A stretch of 64,000 nt of DNA from Mesobacillus boroniphilus (lineage in GTDB: Bacteria; Bacillota; Bacilli; Bacillales; Cytobacillaceae): positions 372,001 through 436,000 of the forward strand of contig NZ_QTKX01000002.1 of the NCBI RefSeq assembly GCF_018424685.1. Direction: 5' to 3'. Below, in pieces: positions 19,601 through 28,853 of this stretch (its first letter is position 1; each line of letters begins with the position of its first letter). Under the pieces are notes generated by a model. The model was not told where the DNA came from and made no database searches. It saw only the letters and a list, made by a program, of their open reading frames with translations. The position numbers and the translations under genes are program-made.

Positions 19601-20126
19601 CGCCGCTTCCGTTCAAGAACCAACCCTTGACAGGGATTTCCCCTTTAAGAGTCGCACCATTTGCCGGGGCGTCCATAGAACCCTTGGCCGGCAGATTCTG
19701 AACATTCACCGTCCTGCCTGGAAGTGCAGTGACCACACCATTTTTGCCAGTCGCGCGGACTGTAAGTGAATGGTTGCCGTTGGTCAGTTTTCTTGTATCC
19801 AATACATACCTAAAACCCGAGTTCGGATTCTTATAAGCAGGATGGGCTTTTTGAACATCGAGGCGTTCAAGACCATATTGCGCTTGTCCAATGACCTTAC
19901 CATCTACCATCACTTCTATTTTTGCGACACCGCTTCCGTCAAGGAACCAGCCGCTAACCGCCAAATCCCCTTTAACAGTAGAAAGATCCGCCGGAGCGTC
20001 CATATATCCTTTAGCAGGAAGAGTGGCTGCGTTTGCCATGTGATTACCACTATTAAAATTTAATAGAACGGTAAACATCGTAACAAACAACAGAAGTTTA
20101 GTAATCTTGATGTTAATGTTGTTCAC
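16668..20126 (-). CDS. secreted endo-beta-N-acetylglucosaminidase with seven Ig-like repeats and SH3b domains
   Basis: The product has a signal peptide ending at ANAA, then seven Ig-like repeats of about 92 residues (each with VSGWFLDG.GVA and Y.NANSGY), a glucosaminidase domain (about 830-960; AIWETGWGGSDL, NLYGYGAYD) and two SH3b-type domains at the C-terminus (STLIGTLSQ, NIRNNPSA). It should cut the glycan backbone of peptidoglycan, with the Ig array as a spacer and SH3b binding the wall. The start is uncertain: the frame opens at a GTG (20126) only one base from AAAGGAG, while an ATT at 20117 has ideal spacing. Confidence 0.9.
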   Translation of the reverse strand: MNNINIKITKLLLFVTMFTVLLNFNSGNHMANAATLPAKGYMDAPADLSTVKGDLAVSGWFLDGSGVAKIEVMVDGKVIGQAQYGLERLDVQKAHPAYKNPNSGFRYVLDTRKLTNGNHSLTVRATGKNGVVTALPGRTVNVQNLPAKGSMDAPANGATLKGEIPVKGWFLNGSGVAKIEVLIDGKIMGQAEYGLSRADVHRAYPEYENANSGYLYNLNTRNLVNGTHSLAVRATALNGTTTTIKTIKVNVQNPVLSPRGSLDKPANNSIIKGDIPVSGWFLDGDGVARIEVLFDGKLIGNAEYGKSRLDVHKAYPDYENANSGFLYTLNSKNYSNGTHSLTVRGVSMDGTITNIKTVTVNIQNPNLSPRGSLDKPANNSTVKGDIPVSGWFLDGNGVARVEVLADGKIIGNAEYGIERLDVLKAYPDYENSNSGFSYTLNTKKFANGVHTLSVRGVNSAGTITNIKTVSMDIQNPQLITRGSVDEPANNSIIKGETVIRGWALDGSGIAKVEALLDGKPVGQAEYGLERLDVLNSYPEYENANSGYLLHLDTTSFYNGFHTLTVQVTNSNGEVKELKTIDVYVQNAIAPKASIDTPAINAVISGDTTVRGWALDGLGVSKLEILADGKVMGQAQYGLERLDVLKAYPEYGNTNSGYSYTLNTKLLNNGTHTISLRLTNSEGTSADVKSVTVNVQNEALPTKGSIDSPLNGTTIKDDTLVKGWILDGIGVDRVEILVDGILKGKAEYGLSRTDVYNKYPEYKNANSGYQFLLNTRTLTAGQHKLTIRVTRTNGTTYSLTNDVTVNNGNPYTLVNLKKPANITASDIVDFFNRKSPYSPLKNFAQDFIDAQNKYGVNAQYLVAHAIWETGWGGSDLRNYKHNLYGYGAYDVCPFTCGYYFPSGSASIDKVAYQVRKDYLEPTGAYYYAEYGPTLVGMNVKYATDQNWKNGIANLMESIKTYDKNYYSSRSEASNSGAIPPVYGRDIPDGQAYPTHTVLSFPGGITAKVNIGSLNFRSLPYVSSSTLIGTLSQNAAVEVLGYNTDVRYSPGSTGSYAFRWYRVRVNGQNGWLSGEYIDIANLLQVNAGGSTLNIRNNPSATNTTVLTNVADGTFLKIVLNNGVPVTQDGWYNVYLPNSTATGWVSGDFVNHIQH
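17690..20035 (-). repeat. seven tandem Ig-domain repeats
   Basis: About 276-279 bases per unit inside the glucosaminidase gene. The units stay similar at DNA level (for example the GGATCCTCTT and AACCAGCC blocks on the plus strand), pointing to duplication within the gene. Boundaries are approximate. Confidence 0.75.
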
Positions 20127-20496
20127 TCCTTTTTAAATTAGTCATAAATAGATTACCATCTTAATAGTGAAAAATCGACAGGTTTTTGAGAAAATGGAAA
20201 TAAGTTGGAAGAAATTGCCGAAAAGAGAGAGGAGAGTGGTCCCTAAACTTTTTTTAGCATAGGTCTGTTCTCCTGATTCCTTTTAAAAAAAGTGAATTTG
20301 CTGCTTCTTTTACAGTATATTGCCAGCTATATAAATGACTATTAGAAGAAGGTGGGTAATTTTTATCAATTTAATAGGTTAAAAGAACTTCCATATAAAT
20401 AAATAGGAAATCCTGCTTCAAAAGGATTATATAAAATTACCTCGAATTAGTAATAATACATAAATATTAGAGAGTTAAGGATGCTGGGGGATTAGA
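20127..20496. other. AT-rich intergenic region
   Basis: No gene is apparent. It separates two divergent envelope genes and must contain both promoters, but I cannot assign -35/-10 boxes with confidence. Confidence 0.4.
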
Positions 20497-21201
20497 ATGG
20501 TTAAAGGATTGATGAAGTGGACTATGCTCTTATTACTGTTAATGGCAGGTGGCTGCTCTGCTTCAATTGAGGAGGAGGCAGTTGCCAAGGCTGAAGTGGA
20601 AAAGCCAAAGGTTGTCCAAGCTGGGGTTCAGATTCCAGTGATCAAGGATTTTATGCCGCGCCTGAATTTCGTGCCGCGAAGTGATGTGAAGACGCATGTC
20701 GTGCTTCATTTTTCCAGTAATGCTGTGGGAAATCCGGAGAACCCATATGTCTATGAGGAAATACGCAAAGTTTTTGATGAATATGACGTTTCGCCTCATT
20801 ATATGATTGACCGCAATGGACAAATCTACTATATGCTTCCTGAAACCAGGGCGGCCCGTCATGCCGGGAAAGGGGACCTTGCGGATTTTCCTGATTATGC
20901 AGACCATTTAAACAGGTATTCTATCGGCATAGAGCTGATGGCAATCGGGACTGGAGAGGAAATGGCGACAATGATGTCGACCGAGGACTACAAAAAAATT
21001 CCGCAGGAACATATCGGATACACAGATGCACAATATGATGCACTTAATCTATTGCTTGATGACATCGTAGCCCGGAATAGAAATATTAAAAAAGATAGAG
21101 ATCATATCATTGGCCACGACGAATACGCACCAGAAAGAAAAACGGATCCCGGAAGTCTGTTCGACTGGTCTCGGGTGGTGTCTGTTATCACCCGAAATTA
21201 G
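20497..21201 (+). CDS. N-acetylmuramoyl-L-alanine amidase (Amidase_2) lipoprotein
   Basis: The 234-residue protein carries a lipobox LLMAGGC (Cys 20) and an Amidase_2/PGRP-type domain: HVVLHFSS gives the first zinc histidine (about 71), IIGHDEYAPERKTDPG the second histidine and the aspartate ligand, and HYMIDRNGQIYYML is the usual core. It should cleave the bond between muramic acid and the stem peptide at the outer face of the membrane. It forms a monocistronic unit ended by the hairpin at 21217. Confidence 0.88.
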   Translation: MVKGLMKWTMLLLLLMAGGCSASIEEEAVAKAEVEKPKVVQAGVQIPVIKDFMPRLNFVPRSDVKTHVVLHFSSNAVGNPENPYVYEEIRKVFDEYDVSPHYMIDRNGQIYYMLPETRAARHAGKGDLADFPDYADHLNRYSIGIELMAIGTGEEMATMMSTEDYKKIPQEHIGYTDAQYDALNLLLDDIVARNRNIKKDRDHIIGHDEYAPERKTDPGSLFDWSRVVSVITRN

Positions 21202-21216
21202 TTGAAAGGTGATTAA

Positions 21217-21248
21217 GAGAGCAGCTACTTATAGCTGTTCTTTTTTAT
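21217..21248 (+). terminator. intrinsic terminator of the amidase gene
   Basis: AGAGCAGCTA-CTTA-TAGCTGTTCT with a following T run. Confidence 0.8.
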
Positions 21249-21285
21249 TTAGAAAATGTAAATTTAAAATTTTTAGAAAAAACAA

Positions 21286-21315
21286 TTGATTTTTGAAAGG
21301 GGTTTCATTTATACT
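21286..21315 (+). promoter_or_regulatory. sigma-A type promoter of the hexonate operon
   Basis: TTGATT and TATACT are separated by 18 bases and lie just upstream of the tandem operators, about 70 bases ahead of the LacI gene. Confidence 0.55.
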
Positions 21316-21320
21316 GTCAC

Positions 21321-21358
21321 TAAACCGGTTTACTAAATCGTTTTACTAAATCGGTTTA
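21321..21358. promoter_or_regulatory. three tandem LacI-type operators
   Basis: TAAACCGGTTTA (21321), TAAATCGTTTTA (21334) and TAAATCGGTTTA (21347) repeat with an exact 13-base period; the first is a perfect 12-base palindrome with the central CG typical of LacI-family sites. They cover the expected transcription start, fitting repression by the adjacent LacI protein. Confidence 0.75.
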
Positions 21359-21381
21359 GAGGTTTTAAAGAAGGGATTCCT

Positions 21382-22416
21382 ATGAAAAAAATAACCATGC
21401 AGGATGTTGCTGAAAAGGCGGGCGTTTCTAAAAGCACGGTTTCTCAGTACATAAATAATCGATATGAATTTATGGCGGAGTCGACAAGGATTCGTATTCA
21501 GGAAGCGATTCGCGAGCTTGGGTACATACCGAATTTTGTCGCGAAGAGCTTGAAGCAGAAAAAGTCATCGACCATTGGAGTCATCGTGGCGAATATCCTC
21601 CATACATTTTCGACGGAGATTATTCGGGCGATTGAGGATGCTTGTGAATTAAGCCAGTTTCATATGTTCGTCTGCAATGCAGATGATAACCCGGAAAAAG
21701 AGCGTGCTTATATTAACATGCTCTTAGCAAAGCAAGTGGATGGTCTAATTATTTTCCCGACTGCTGACAATATGTGTTTATACGAAGAGTTAAAGCGTTC
21801 AAATTTTCCGGTTGTATTCGTCGACAGGAAAGTGGAGCAGCCAATTTATCCGACCTTGATGCTGAACAATGAAAGGGCAGCAGAGATTGCGGTAAGGGAG
21901 CTCCTGAAAAAAGGCCACAATAAAATCGGTGCTGTATCAATGTCCATCACCCAGAAGGTTTCCCCGAGGGTGGAGCGTATTACCGGCTTCAAGAAAACGC
22001 TTGCTGAAAACGGTATTACTCCGAATGACAGCTGGATCACGACAGCAAATCCTAAAGAGATTGGCCCAGCACTTCAAGAGATTTGGGAGCAGGAAGACAG
22101 GCCGGAAGCATTTTTCGCTACAAACGATCTTTCCTTGATTGAATTGCTAAAGTTTTTAAGAAAAAAGAAGCTTCAAATCGGCGAAGATGTAAGCGTTATC
22201 GCGGTAGATGATTCCGATTTTCTCGAAATTGCCGCTACCCCGATTTCAGCGATAAAACAGCCAACCTTCCAAATTGGCAAGGATGCAGCTGAAACGTTGT
22301 TCAACCTTATCACAGAGGGGAAATTGGAAGATTCATATGATATTAGAAGGTACGACCCTGTATTGATAGAGCGGGAATCTGTACAAGTGTTGGGAGAGAA
22401 GAACAATGCCAGATAG
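21382..22416 (+). CDS. LacI-family transcriptional repressor of the hexonate operon
   Basis: The 344-residue protein starts with the classic LacI helix-turn-helix (ITMQDVAEKAGVSKSTVSQYIN) and hinge (NFVAKSLKQKKSSTIGVIV), followed by the sugar-binding-protein-like effector domain. It overlaps the KDG kinase gene by 11 bases, so it is the first gene of the operon it presumably controls, acting at 21321-21358. The inducer may be KDG or another pathway intermediate; KdgR of Bacillus is a comparable regulator. Confidence 0.9.
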   Translation: MKKITMQDVAEKAGVSKSTVSQYINNRYEFMAESTRIRIQEAIRELGYIPNFVAKSLKQKKSSTIGVIVANILHTFSTEIIRAIEDACELSQFHMFVCNADDNPEKERAYINMLLAKQVDGLIIFPTADNMCLYEELKRSNFPVVFVDRKVEQPIYPTLMLNNERAAEIAVRELLKKGHNKIGAVSMSITQKVSPRVERITGFKKTLAENGITPNDSWITTANPKEIGPALQEIWEQEDRPEAFFATNDLSLIELLKFLRKKKLQIGEDVSVIAVDDSDFLEIAATPISAIKQPTFQIGKDAAETLFNLITEGKLEDSYDIRRYDPVLIERESVQVLGEKNNAR

Positions 22417-23362
22417 ATTTAAAGTCATGACGGTTGGAGACGCGATGATTACCTTCAATCCATCAGTGCAAGGTCCCCTGCGCTTTGTAGAAAGCTTTAA
22501 CCGAAAGGTCGGCGGAGCTGAGCTGAACTTTGCTATTGGCTGTGCCCGTCTTGGGTTGGGGAGCAAGTGGATCAGCAGGCTCGGCAAGGATGAGTTCGGC
22601 AGGGTGATCTATAACTTCACTCGCGGAGAAGGTGTTGATGTCTCGGAAGTAAAGCTGGTGGAAGGCTATCCGACATCCTTGAATTTTAAAGAAATCAATG
22701 GTGACGGATCAGGTAAAACTTTTTATTACCGCTATCACTCACCAATTACGACCATGACACCAGAAAAAGTAAAAGATGAATGGTTTGAAGAAGTAGACTT
22801 GCTGCACCTGACGGGAGTGTTCATGGCAATTGATCCTAATAACCTTAAGGTTGTTAAAAAGATGATCGAGATTGCCAAGGACAAAGGAATCCCGGTCTCA
22901 TTCGATCCGAATATCAGGCTGAAGCTTTGGACAATTGAAGAAGCGCGTAATGCTTACAACGAAATATTCCCTTATGTCGATATTCTCCTTACTGGCCTGG
23001 ATGAAATCCGTCTGATCATTGGCAAGGATTCAGCAGAGGACCTTGGAAAGTTTGCGGATCAATATGGAATCCAAGACCTTGTGATTAAAGATGGAGCAAA
23101 CGGCTCCCGGCTTTACCGGGAAGGGAATTGGGTTGAAGCACCTGGCTTCAGCGTGAATCCAATCGATACGGTAGGAGCGGGGGATGGTTTTGATGCCGGC
23201 TATGTATACGGATGGCTCAATGGTTTCACACCAGCGCAGCTTCTCAGGTTTGCAAATGGAGTCGGGGCCCTTGTCACCACGGTATCAGGTGATAATGAAG
23301 GTCTTCCTTACCTCGAAGAAGTAAGCGCTTTTATCAACAATGAATCCATCATTGAGCGCTGA
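22406..23362 (+). CDS. kdgK: 2-keto-3-deoxygluconate kinase (PfkB family)
   Basis: The 318-residue ribokinase-like protein carries the N-terminal GGAELNFAIGCARLG motif and the C-terminal DTVGAGDGFDAGY signature with the catalytic aspartate. KDG kinase phosphorylates 2-keto-3-deoxygluconate to KDPG, the substrate of the KDPG aldolase at 28854. The function is assigned from family plus neighbours; a different ketose kinase is possible. Confidence 0.85.
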   Translation: MPDRFKVMTVGDAMITFNPSVQGPLRFVESFNRKVGGAELNFAIGCARLGLGSKWISRLGKDEFGRVIYNFTRGEGVDVSEVKLVEGYPTSLNFKEINGDGSGKTFYYRYHSPITTMTPEKVKDEWFEEVDLLHLTGVFMAIDPNNLKVVKKMIEIAKDKGIPVSFDPNIRLKLWTIEEARNAYNEIFPYVDILLTGLDEIRLIIGKDSAEDLGKFADQYGIQDLVIKDGANGSRLYREGNWVEAPGFSVNPIDTVGAGDGFDAGYVYGWLNGFTPAQLLRFANGVGALVTTVSGDNEGLPYLEEVSAFINNESIIER

Positions 23363-23377
23363 CAGTAGGAGGGCGCC

Positions 23378-23923
23378 ATGAGTACAATCGGAACTGTTTT
23401 AGAAGAAATGCAGAATGTCTGCATGAAGGTGAATGCAGAAGAGTACGATTCCTTTGTTCAGCTTTTGAAAGCAGACAGGCGCTTCTTTTTCACAGGAGAA
23501 GGTCGTTCGGGATTTGTAGCCAAAGCTATCGCCATGAGGCTGATGCACAGCGGAAAGACGGTATATGTTGTAGGGGAAACGACAACTCCGGCGATTAAGG
23601 AGAAAGATATTTTAATAGTCCTTTCAGGCTCAGGCAAAACGGCTCAAGCGTTGAATATCTCCGAAAGCGCCCATCGCGCCGGAGCAACAGTATTCATGAT
23701 CACGACAAATGAGGAAGCGCTCCAGCTGCCATTTATGTCAGGTGGGATGAGGATCCCGGCCGCAACGAAGTATCGCCTTGTGGGTGAACCGGAAACGATC
23801 CAGCCGCTTGGGAATCAGTTCGACCAGGCAGCTCATCTGGTCATGGACGCGGCAATCATTGATAGCCTGGCAGAAGGCAAAACGAACGAAGAATTGAGAA
23901 AGAAACATTCCAATCTGGAATAG
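23378..23923 (+). CDS. 6-phospho-3-hexuloisomerase-like SIS-domain protein
   Basis: At 181 residues it matches the usual PHI length. The SIS core reads FFTGEGRSGFVAKAIAMRLMHSG and LIVLSGSGKT. PHI isomerises 3-hexulose-6-phosphate to fructose-6-phosphate and normally partners HPS. The HPS-like gene lies at the far end of this cluster (31466), not adjacent as in hxlAB. AGGAGGG precedes the ATG. Confidence 0.8.
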   Translation: MSTIGTVLEEMQNVCMKVNAEEYDSFVQLLKADRRFFFTGEGRSGFVAKAIAMRLMHSGKTVYVVGETTTPAIKEKDILIVLSGSGKTAQALNISESAHRAGATVFMITTNEEALQLPFMSGGMRIPAATKYRLVGEPETIQPLGNQFDQAAHLVMDAAIIDSLAEGKTNEELRKKHSNLE

Positions 23924-23935
23924 GGGGGAGAAGGA

Positions 23936-24946
23936 GTGTCAACAGTAACCATTGCGCATCAAGAAGCGAAAGAGTTAGTTGTAAAAAAACTTACCGAAGC
24001 TGGACTGAACAAGGAGCATGCAGAGAAAGTAGCGGAAATCCTGGTCCACGCCGACCTGCGAAATGTTAACTCACACGGTGTTTTGCGCACAGAGCATTAC
24101 GTGAACCGTTTGAACGCTGGAGGAATCAACCCAAACGCGAACATTCAATTCAATAAAACAGGACCTGTAACAGGCGTAGTCGATGGTGATGATGGTTTTG
24201 GCCATGTGATAGCCGATGTCGCGATGAAACAGGCAATCGAAATGGCGAAGGAAAATGGCATCGGCATGGTGACTGCGATTAACAGCAGCCACTGCGGCGC
24301 GCTGAGCTACTTTGTCCAGGAAGCTGCTGAGCAAAACCTGATTGGGATCGCGATGACCCACACGGATAAAATCGTCGTTCCGTTTGGAGGAAAGGAAGCG
24401 TTCCTCGGGACGAACCCAATCGCCTATGGAGTGCCTGCAAAAACAAGCAAGCCGTTCATTCTGGATATGGCCACTTCCAATGTAGCGCTGGGCAAAATCC
24501 TTCAATACAAGGAAGAAGGCAAGGAGATTCCTCCTGGCTGGGGTGTTGACGAGAATGGCGAAACCGTGACGGATCCTGGAAAGGTTGTAGCACTTCAAAC
24601 ATTTGGCGGTCCTAAAGGATATGGACTATCGATGATTGTGGATATCTTCTCTGGTTTGCTTGCAGGAGCAGCATTCGGTCCTCATATTACCAAGATGTAC
24701 GGCGACCTGGATAAGAAGCGCAAGCTCGGCCATTACTTCTGCGCCATCAATCCAGCATTTTTCACAGATGCGGATGCATTCCTTGAAAACATGGACCAAA
24801 TGATGGATGAAATTCGTCAGGCACCACCAGCACCTGGTTTTTCTCAAGTTTTCGTGCCTGGTGAGATCGAGCAGATGAATGAAGAAAGAAACCTTGAAAA
24901 TGGGATTACCATTGCTTCTACTGTGTATCAATTTTTAAAAAAATAA
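23936..24946 (+). CDS. Ldh_2/YiaK-family NAD(P)-dependent oxidoreductase
   Basis: The 336-residue protein belongs to the malate/L-lactate/diketogulonate reductase family: [42 protein letters not shown] and GYGLSM are family blocks. Members reduce 2-keto acids or oxidise 2-hydroxy acids. In E. coli the relative YiaK stands beside a TRAP transporter, as here. The GTG start follows GGGGGGAG. The precise substrate is unknown. Confidence 0.82.
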   Translation: MSTVTIAHQEAKELVVKKLTEAGLNKEHAEKVAEILVHADLRNVNSHGVLRTEHYVNRLNAGGINPNANIQFNKTGPVTGVVDGDDGFGHVIADVAMKQAIEMAKENGIGMVTAINSSHCGALSYFVQEAAEQNLIGIAMTHTDKIVVPFGGKEAFLGTNPIAYGVPAKTSKPFILDMATSNVALGKILQYKEEGKEIPPGWGVDENGETVTDPGKVVALQTFGGPKGYGLSMIVDIFSGLLAGAAFGPHITKMYGDLDKKRKLGHYFCAINPAFFTDADAFLENMDQMMDEIRQAPPAPGFSQVFVPGEIEQMNEERNLENGITIASTVYQFLKK

Positions 24947-24977
24947 ATCATTAAGTACAAAGGGGAGGAAATTTTTC

Positions 24978-25982
24978 ATGAAGAAAGCAAAGTTTTTATC
25001 AGGTATTTTGGCAGCATCACTTCTTTTAACTGCATGTGGCTCAGGGGATTCTGAAAAAGCAGGCGGCGAGAGCAAAGGGGAAGTAATCAAGTGGAAGTTT
25101 GGCCACCTTGCTGATGAGAATCACATCTGGCACAAAACTGCGCAAAAATTCGAGGAGCTTGTTGAGGAAAAAACAGACGGCAGCATCGATATCACAATCT
25201 ATCCTAACAACTCACTTGGCGGGGAAACAGATACAATCAACGCTATCCAATCTGGAACTGCAGACATGGTAATCTCTGGTGAGACCCTGCAAAACTGGGC
25301 TCCTAAAGCGGCTTTAATGGCTGTTCCTTATGCATTCCGTGATTTGGATCATGTTAAGACAGTTGTCGAAGGTGAAATCGGTGAGGAAATTGAAGCAGAA
25401 ATCACTGAAAAAGCTGGTTTGACACCTTTGTACTATCACACTCGCGCACCGCGTAACCTGACTTCTAACAAAGAAATCACATCTCCAGAAGATCTAAAAG
25501 GTTTCAGCATGCGTGTACCGAACGTTCCATTGTTCCTCAAGGTTTGGGAAGCTGCTGGCGCTAAGCCACAGGTAATGGATTTCAATGAAGTGTTTACTGG
25601 TCTTCAGCAAGGCGTAATTGATGGTCAGGAAAACCCGGTTGATTTGATCAAGAGCGCTGCATTCTATGAAGTTCAGGACTATGTAAACCGTACTGAGCAC
25701 GTTTATTCTTGGATCTATATCCTAGTTGGTAACAAGCAGTTCGACGCATTGAATGATGAGCAGAAGGAAGCTGTTAAGGCAGCGGCTGCTGAAGCACAAG
25801 CATACGGTTCAGAGTTATATGACAAAGAAATCTCTCAAATCGAAAAAGACCTTGAAGAAGAAGGCATGAAGTTTGTCGATGTTGATCAGGATGCATTCCG
25901 TGAAGCAATGATTCCTGCAATCAAAGCAAACCTGAAGCCAGAACAGTTTGAACTATACGAAAAGATTCTTGAAACTAAGTAA
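24978..25982 (+). CDS. dctP: TRAP transporter solute-binding lipoprotein
   Basis: The protein has a lipobox LLLTACGS and a DctP-type fold (NNSLGGETDTINAIQSGTADM, GLQQGVIDGQENP). The RAPRNLTS and SMRVP segments contain the arginine region that binds the substrate carboxylate. Together with DctQ and DctM it imports an organic acid using a sodium or proton gradient; context suggests a hexonate or hexuronate. Confidence 0.92.
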   Translation: MKKAKFLSGILAASLLLTACGSGDSEKAGGESKGEVIKWKFGHLADENHIWHKTAQKFEELVEEKTDGSIDITIYPNNSLGGETDTINAIQSGTADMVISGETLQNWAPKAALMAVPYAFRDLDHVKTVVEGEIGEEIEAEITEKAGLTPLYYHTRAPRNLTSNKEITSPEDLKGFSMRVPNVPLFLKVWEAAGAKPQVMDFNEVFTGLQQGVIDGQENPVDLIKSAAFYEVQDYVNRTEHVYSWIYILVGNKQFDALNDEQKEAVKAAAAEAQAYGSELYDKEISQIEKDLEEEGMKFVDVDQDAFREAMIPAIKANLKPEQFELYEKILETK

Positions 25983-25990
25983 TCCTGATT

Positions 25991-26026
25991 AAGGCACTGT
26001 CCGGCCGCCATGGCCGGCTGTGCCTT
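25991..26026 (+). other. intercistronic hairpin between dctP and dctQ
   Basis: AAGGCAC/GTGCCTT encloses CCGGCC/GGCCGG. Lacking a long T tract, it probably stabilises or partly terminates the upstream message, raising binding protein over membrane subunits. Confidence 0.6.
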
Positions 26027-26049
26027 TCCTTTAAGAAAGGAATGAAACT

Positions 26050-26541
26050 ATGAAAATTCGTAAATGGCTGGATATGCTGCTGTCTATCTTAACTGTTGTC
26101 AGCTTTGCTGGAGTCATTACAGTCGTGACGATCCAAATCATGTCCAGATACCTTCCTTATAATGCAATCTGGACTGAAGAACTGACACGATACTTATTCA
26201 TTTATGCCATTTGCTTTGGTGCTCCGCTTGCATTGATCCGTGGAGAATATATCAATGTCGACATGCTCATTTCGAGAATGTCTCATAATTTCAGACGTAT
26301 TTACGAAATCGTGATTTACGTTGTGTTGATCGTGCTATTCGGCGTGATGATCAAGACAGGATATGATTTTACACTGGTCGGTACACAGACTTCAGCGACA
26401 ATGCCGTTCAAAATGTCTGTCATCCATGCGGCAATCTTGATTATGTCAGTGCTTTTAGCGTTTTATTCTATTGTAAAAATCGTTAAGTTGATTCGTAACG
26501 AAGAAGACTTCAAGTCAGACATCGATGGAGGAGAGTTATAA
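26050..26541 (+). CDS. dctQ: TRAP transporter small membrane subunit
   Basis: The 163-residue protein has four predicted membrane helices and the DctQ motif IWTEELTRYLFIY. Its stop overlaps the start of dctM (TAATG), the usual arrangement of these partners. Confidence 0.92.
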   Translation: MKIRKWLDMLLSILTVVSFAGVITVVTIQIMSRYLPYNAIWTEELTRYLFIYAICFGAPLALIRGEYINVDMLISRMSHNFRRIYEIVIYVVLIVLFGVMIKTGYDFTLVGTQTSATMPFKMSVIHAAILIMSVLLAFYSIVKIVKLIRNEEDFKSDIDGGEL

Positions 26542-27812
26542 TGGCAGCCGTTTTATTCATTTCATTCATAGTGCTTATCTTTTTGGGCGTGCCGGTTGCT
26601 TTTAGCCTCGGTTTGTCTTCCTTGGTCTATTTGTTCCTGGCAGATATTCCTCTAACCATCATTCCTCAAAAAATGTTTGCCGGACTAAATTCCTTTGTTT
26701 TGCTTTGTATTCCAGGATTTATCCTTGCGGGTAACCTGATGAACGCCGGCGGGATCACTGACCGGATTATCAAGTTCGCGAATAACCTCTTCGGACATAT
26801 CCGTGGCGGATTGGGTTTGGCGAATGTTGGCTCTTCTATGGGCTTTGCGGGGATTTCCGGAACTGCACTGGCGGATACGGCCAGTATTGGTGCCATCCTG
26901 ATACCAGCAATGAAAAAGGAAGGCTATGGAGCCGGGTTTTCGGCGGCAGTCACTGCTTCTTCATCCACAGTGGGCCCAATCATCCCTCCGTCCCTGCCGA
27001 TGATTATTGTAGGTACATTAGCTTCTGTATCTATTGGAGATTTATTTTTAGCAGGCGCTCTTCCCGGGCTAATGCTTGGAATCGGATTGATGATTCCTAC
27101 TTACATCATTTCAGTTAAGCGGAACTACCCAAAAGGCGAAAGAAAATCCTTAAAAGTCATTTTTGAAAGTTTCATGGGTTCGTTCTGGGCACTATTCATG
27201 ACAATCATCATTTTATGGGGTATTCTGGGCGGTTATTTCACGCCGACAGAAGCTTCCATTATAGCGGTAATCTACGCTCTTGTAATCGGAATTTTTGTTT
27301 ATAAAGAATTGCCGATCAAAAAGATTCCGGGCATCATGCTATCCTCCATGACAACGACAGCATCGATCATGCTTTTGGTAGGGTTTGCTAACCTGTTTGG
27401 ATGGATCATGGTCAGTGAACAGATTCCACAGTTGGTCGCAGACGCGATTTTAGGAATCTCTGAAAATCCAATCGTCGTAATCTTGTTAATTAACCTGCTG
27501 CTATTGTTCGTAGGTACGTTCATGGAAACGATTGCTGCGCTTGTTATTTTGTTCCCTGTATTAATGCCGGTCGCTGCACAGGTTGGAATGGATCCAGTCC
27601 AATTCGGCGTCATGATGGTTCTTAACCTGGTCATTGGCCTGGTTACACCGCCAGTAGGTGTGTGCCTGTTTGTGGCCTCCCAGATCGGTAAGGTGCCGAT
27701 CGGAAAGGCAGCAAGGGAACTTGTACCATTCATCGGAGTCAGCCTGGTTGTCTTGATGCTGGTAGCGTTTGTTCCCCAAGTATCACTTTATTTACCAAGT
27801 TTATTTGAATAG
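26541..27812 (+). CDS. dctM: TRAP transporter large permease subunit
   Basis: The 423-residue protein has many hydrophobic helices and DctM-type blocks ([55 protein letters not shown]). It forms the transport channel with DctQ. Confidence 0.93.
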   Translation: MAAVLFISFIVLIFLGVPVAFSLGLSSLVYLFLADIPLTIIPQKMFAGLNSFVLLCIPGFILAGNLMNAGGITDRIIKFANNLFGHIRGGLGLANVGSSMGFAGISGTALADTASIGAILIPAMKKEGYGAGFSAAVTASSSTVGPIIPPSLPMIIVGTLASVSIGDLFLAGALPGLMLGIGLMIPTYIISVKRNYPKGERKSLKVIFESFMGSFWALFMTIIILWGILGGYFTPTEASIIAVIYALVIGIFVYKELPIKKIPGIMLSSMTTTASIMLLVGFANLFGWIMVSEQIPQLVADAILGISENPIVVILLINLLLLFVGTFMETIAALVILFPVLMPVAAQVGMDPVQFGVMMVLNLVIGLVTPPVGVCLFVASQIGKVPIGKAARELVPFIGVSLVVLMLVAFVPQVSLYLPSLFE

Positions 27813-27823
27813 GTGGTTTTAAA

Positions 27824-28843
27824 ATGAAGGCAGTCCAAATTCCTCAAGCAATGGAACTCGTAATTCAAGATTTAGAACAGCCCGCTATTAAGAATCCGGA
27901 AGATGTTCTTGTAAAAGTAAAGCGCGTTGGTATTTGCGGATCCGATATGCATATCTACCATGGCACGAATCCGCTTGCCACTTATCCGCGAATCCCTGGC
28001 CATGAAGTTGCCGGGGAAGTGGTTGAAGTGGGCTCTGCTGTTCAAAATGTAAAACCGGGAGACCATGTGGTTGTCGAACCGATTCGCTACTGCGGCGAGT
28101 GCTACGCCTGCCGCAAAGGCCGGCCGAATGTGTGCAAGTCATTGTCCGTTTTTGGTGTCCACGAGGATGGCGGAATGCGAGAATCCTTCGTGCTGCCTGA
28201 AAAGCAGCTTCATGTAGTCGATCCATCCCTTGATTGGGATGAAGCCGTTTTAGCCGAGCCATTCACGATTGGTGCACAAGCTGTTTGGCGCGGCGGTGTT
28301 GAAGAAGGAGATACAGTATTGATTCAGGGCTCGGGCCCGATTGGAATCTGTATTTTAAAAATGGCAAAGCTGCAGGGTGCAAAGGTTATCATGACGGATC
28401 TAGAAGAAGAGAGATTGGCATTCGCGAAGGAAAATGGAGCGGATGAAGTCATCAATGCTCGTGAAGTATCTGTTGAAGAAAAGGTGTTGGAGCTTACGGA
28501 TGGTGAAGGACCGAATGTAGTAATTGACGCTGTTTGTCTGCCATCGACTGTTGAATTGGGAGTAAGCGTCGTTTCTCCAGCAGGAACAGTTGTAGTGCTC
28601 GGTTTTGATGAGCGCCCATCACAGATTCCTCAGCTGCCGATCACAAAAAAGGAAGTTACGATTGTCGGCTCTCGTCTGCAGACGAATCAGTTTGGCAAGG
28701 TCGTCTCTTTACTTAATGAAAGAAAACTGAAGGGAAATGGTTTTATCACCCACCAGTTCCCGCTTGAGCAGGTAAAGGAAGCTTTTACATTTGTCGAAAA
28801 GAATCCGGGTGAAGTCCGGAAAGCAGTTATTGTTTTTGATTAG
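27824..28843 (+). CDS. zinc-dependent alcohol dehydrogenase, RspB/LgoD-like hexonate 5-dehydrogenase
   Basis: The 339-residue medium-chain dehydrogenase has the catalytic zinc region [12 protein letters not shown] and GHEVAGE, structural zinc cysteines in [15 protein letters not shown], and a nucleotide motif GSGPIG. The stretches [26 protein letters not shown] and SRLQTNQF resemble E. coli RspB, which acts on L-gulonate; related LgoD acts on L-galactonate. Oxidation at C5 of L-gulonate would give D-fructuronate, the substrate of the reductase at 30558. The assignment is by resemblance recalled from the family. Confidence 0.8.
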   Translation: MKAVQIPQAMELVIQDLEQPAIKNPEDVLVKVKRVGICGSDMHIYHGTNPLATYPRIPGHEVAGEVVEVGSAVQNVKPGDHVVVEPIRYCGECYACRKGRPNVCKSLSVFGVHEDGGMRESFVLPEKQLHVVDPSLDWDEAVLAEPFTIGAQAVWRGGVEEGDTVLIQGSGPIGICILKMAKLQGAKVIMTDLEEERLAFAKENGADEVINAREVSVEEKVLELTDGEGPNVVIDAVCLPSTVELGVSVVSPAGTVVVLGFDERPSQIPQLPITKKEVTIVGSRLQTNQFGKVVSLLNERKLKGNGFITHQFPLEQVKEAFTFVEKNPGEVRKAVIVFD

Positions 28844-28853
28844 GGGCGATTTG

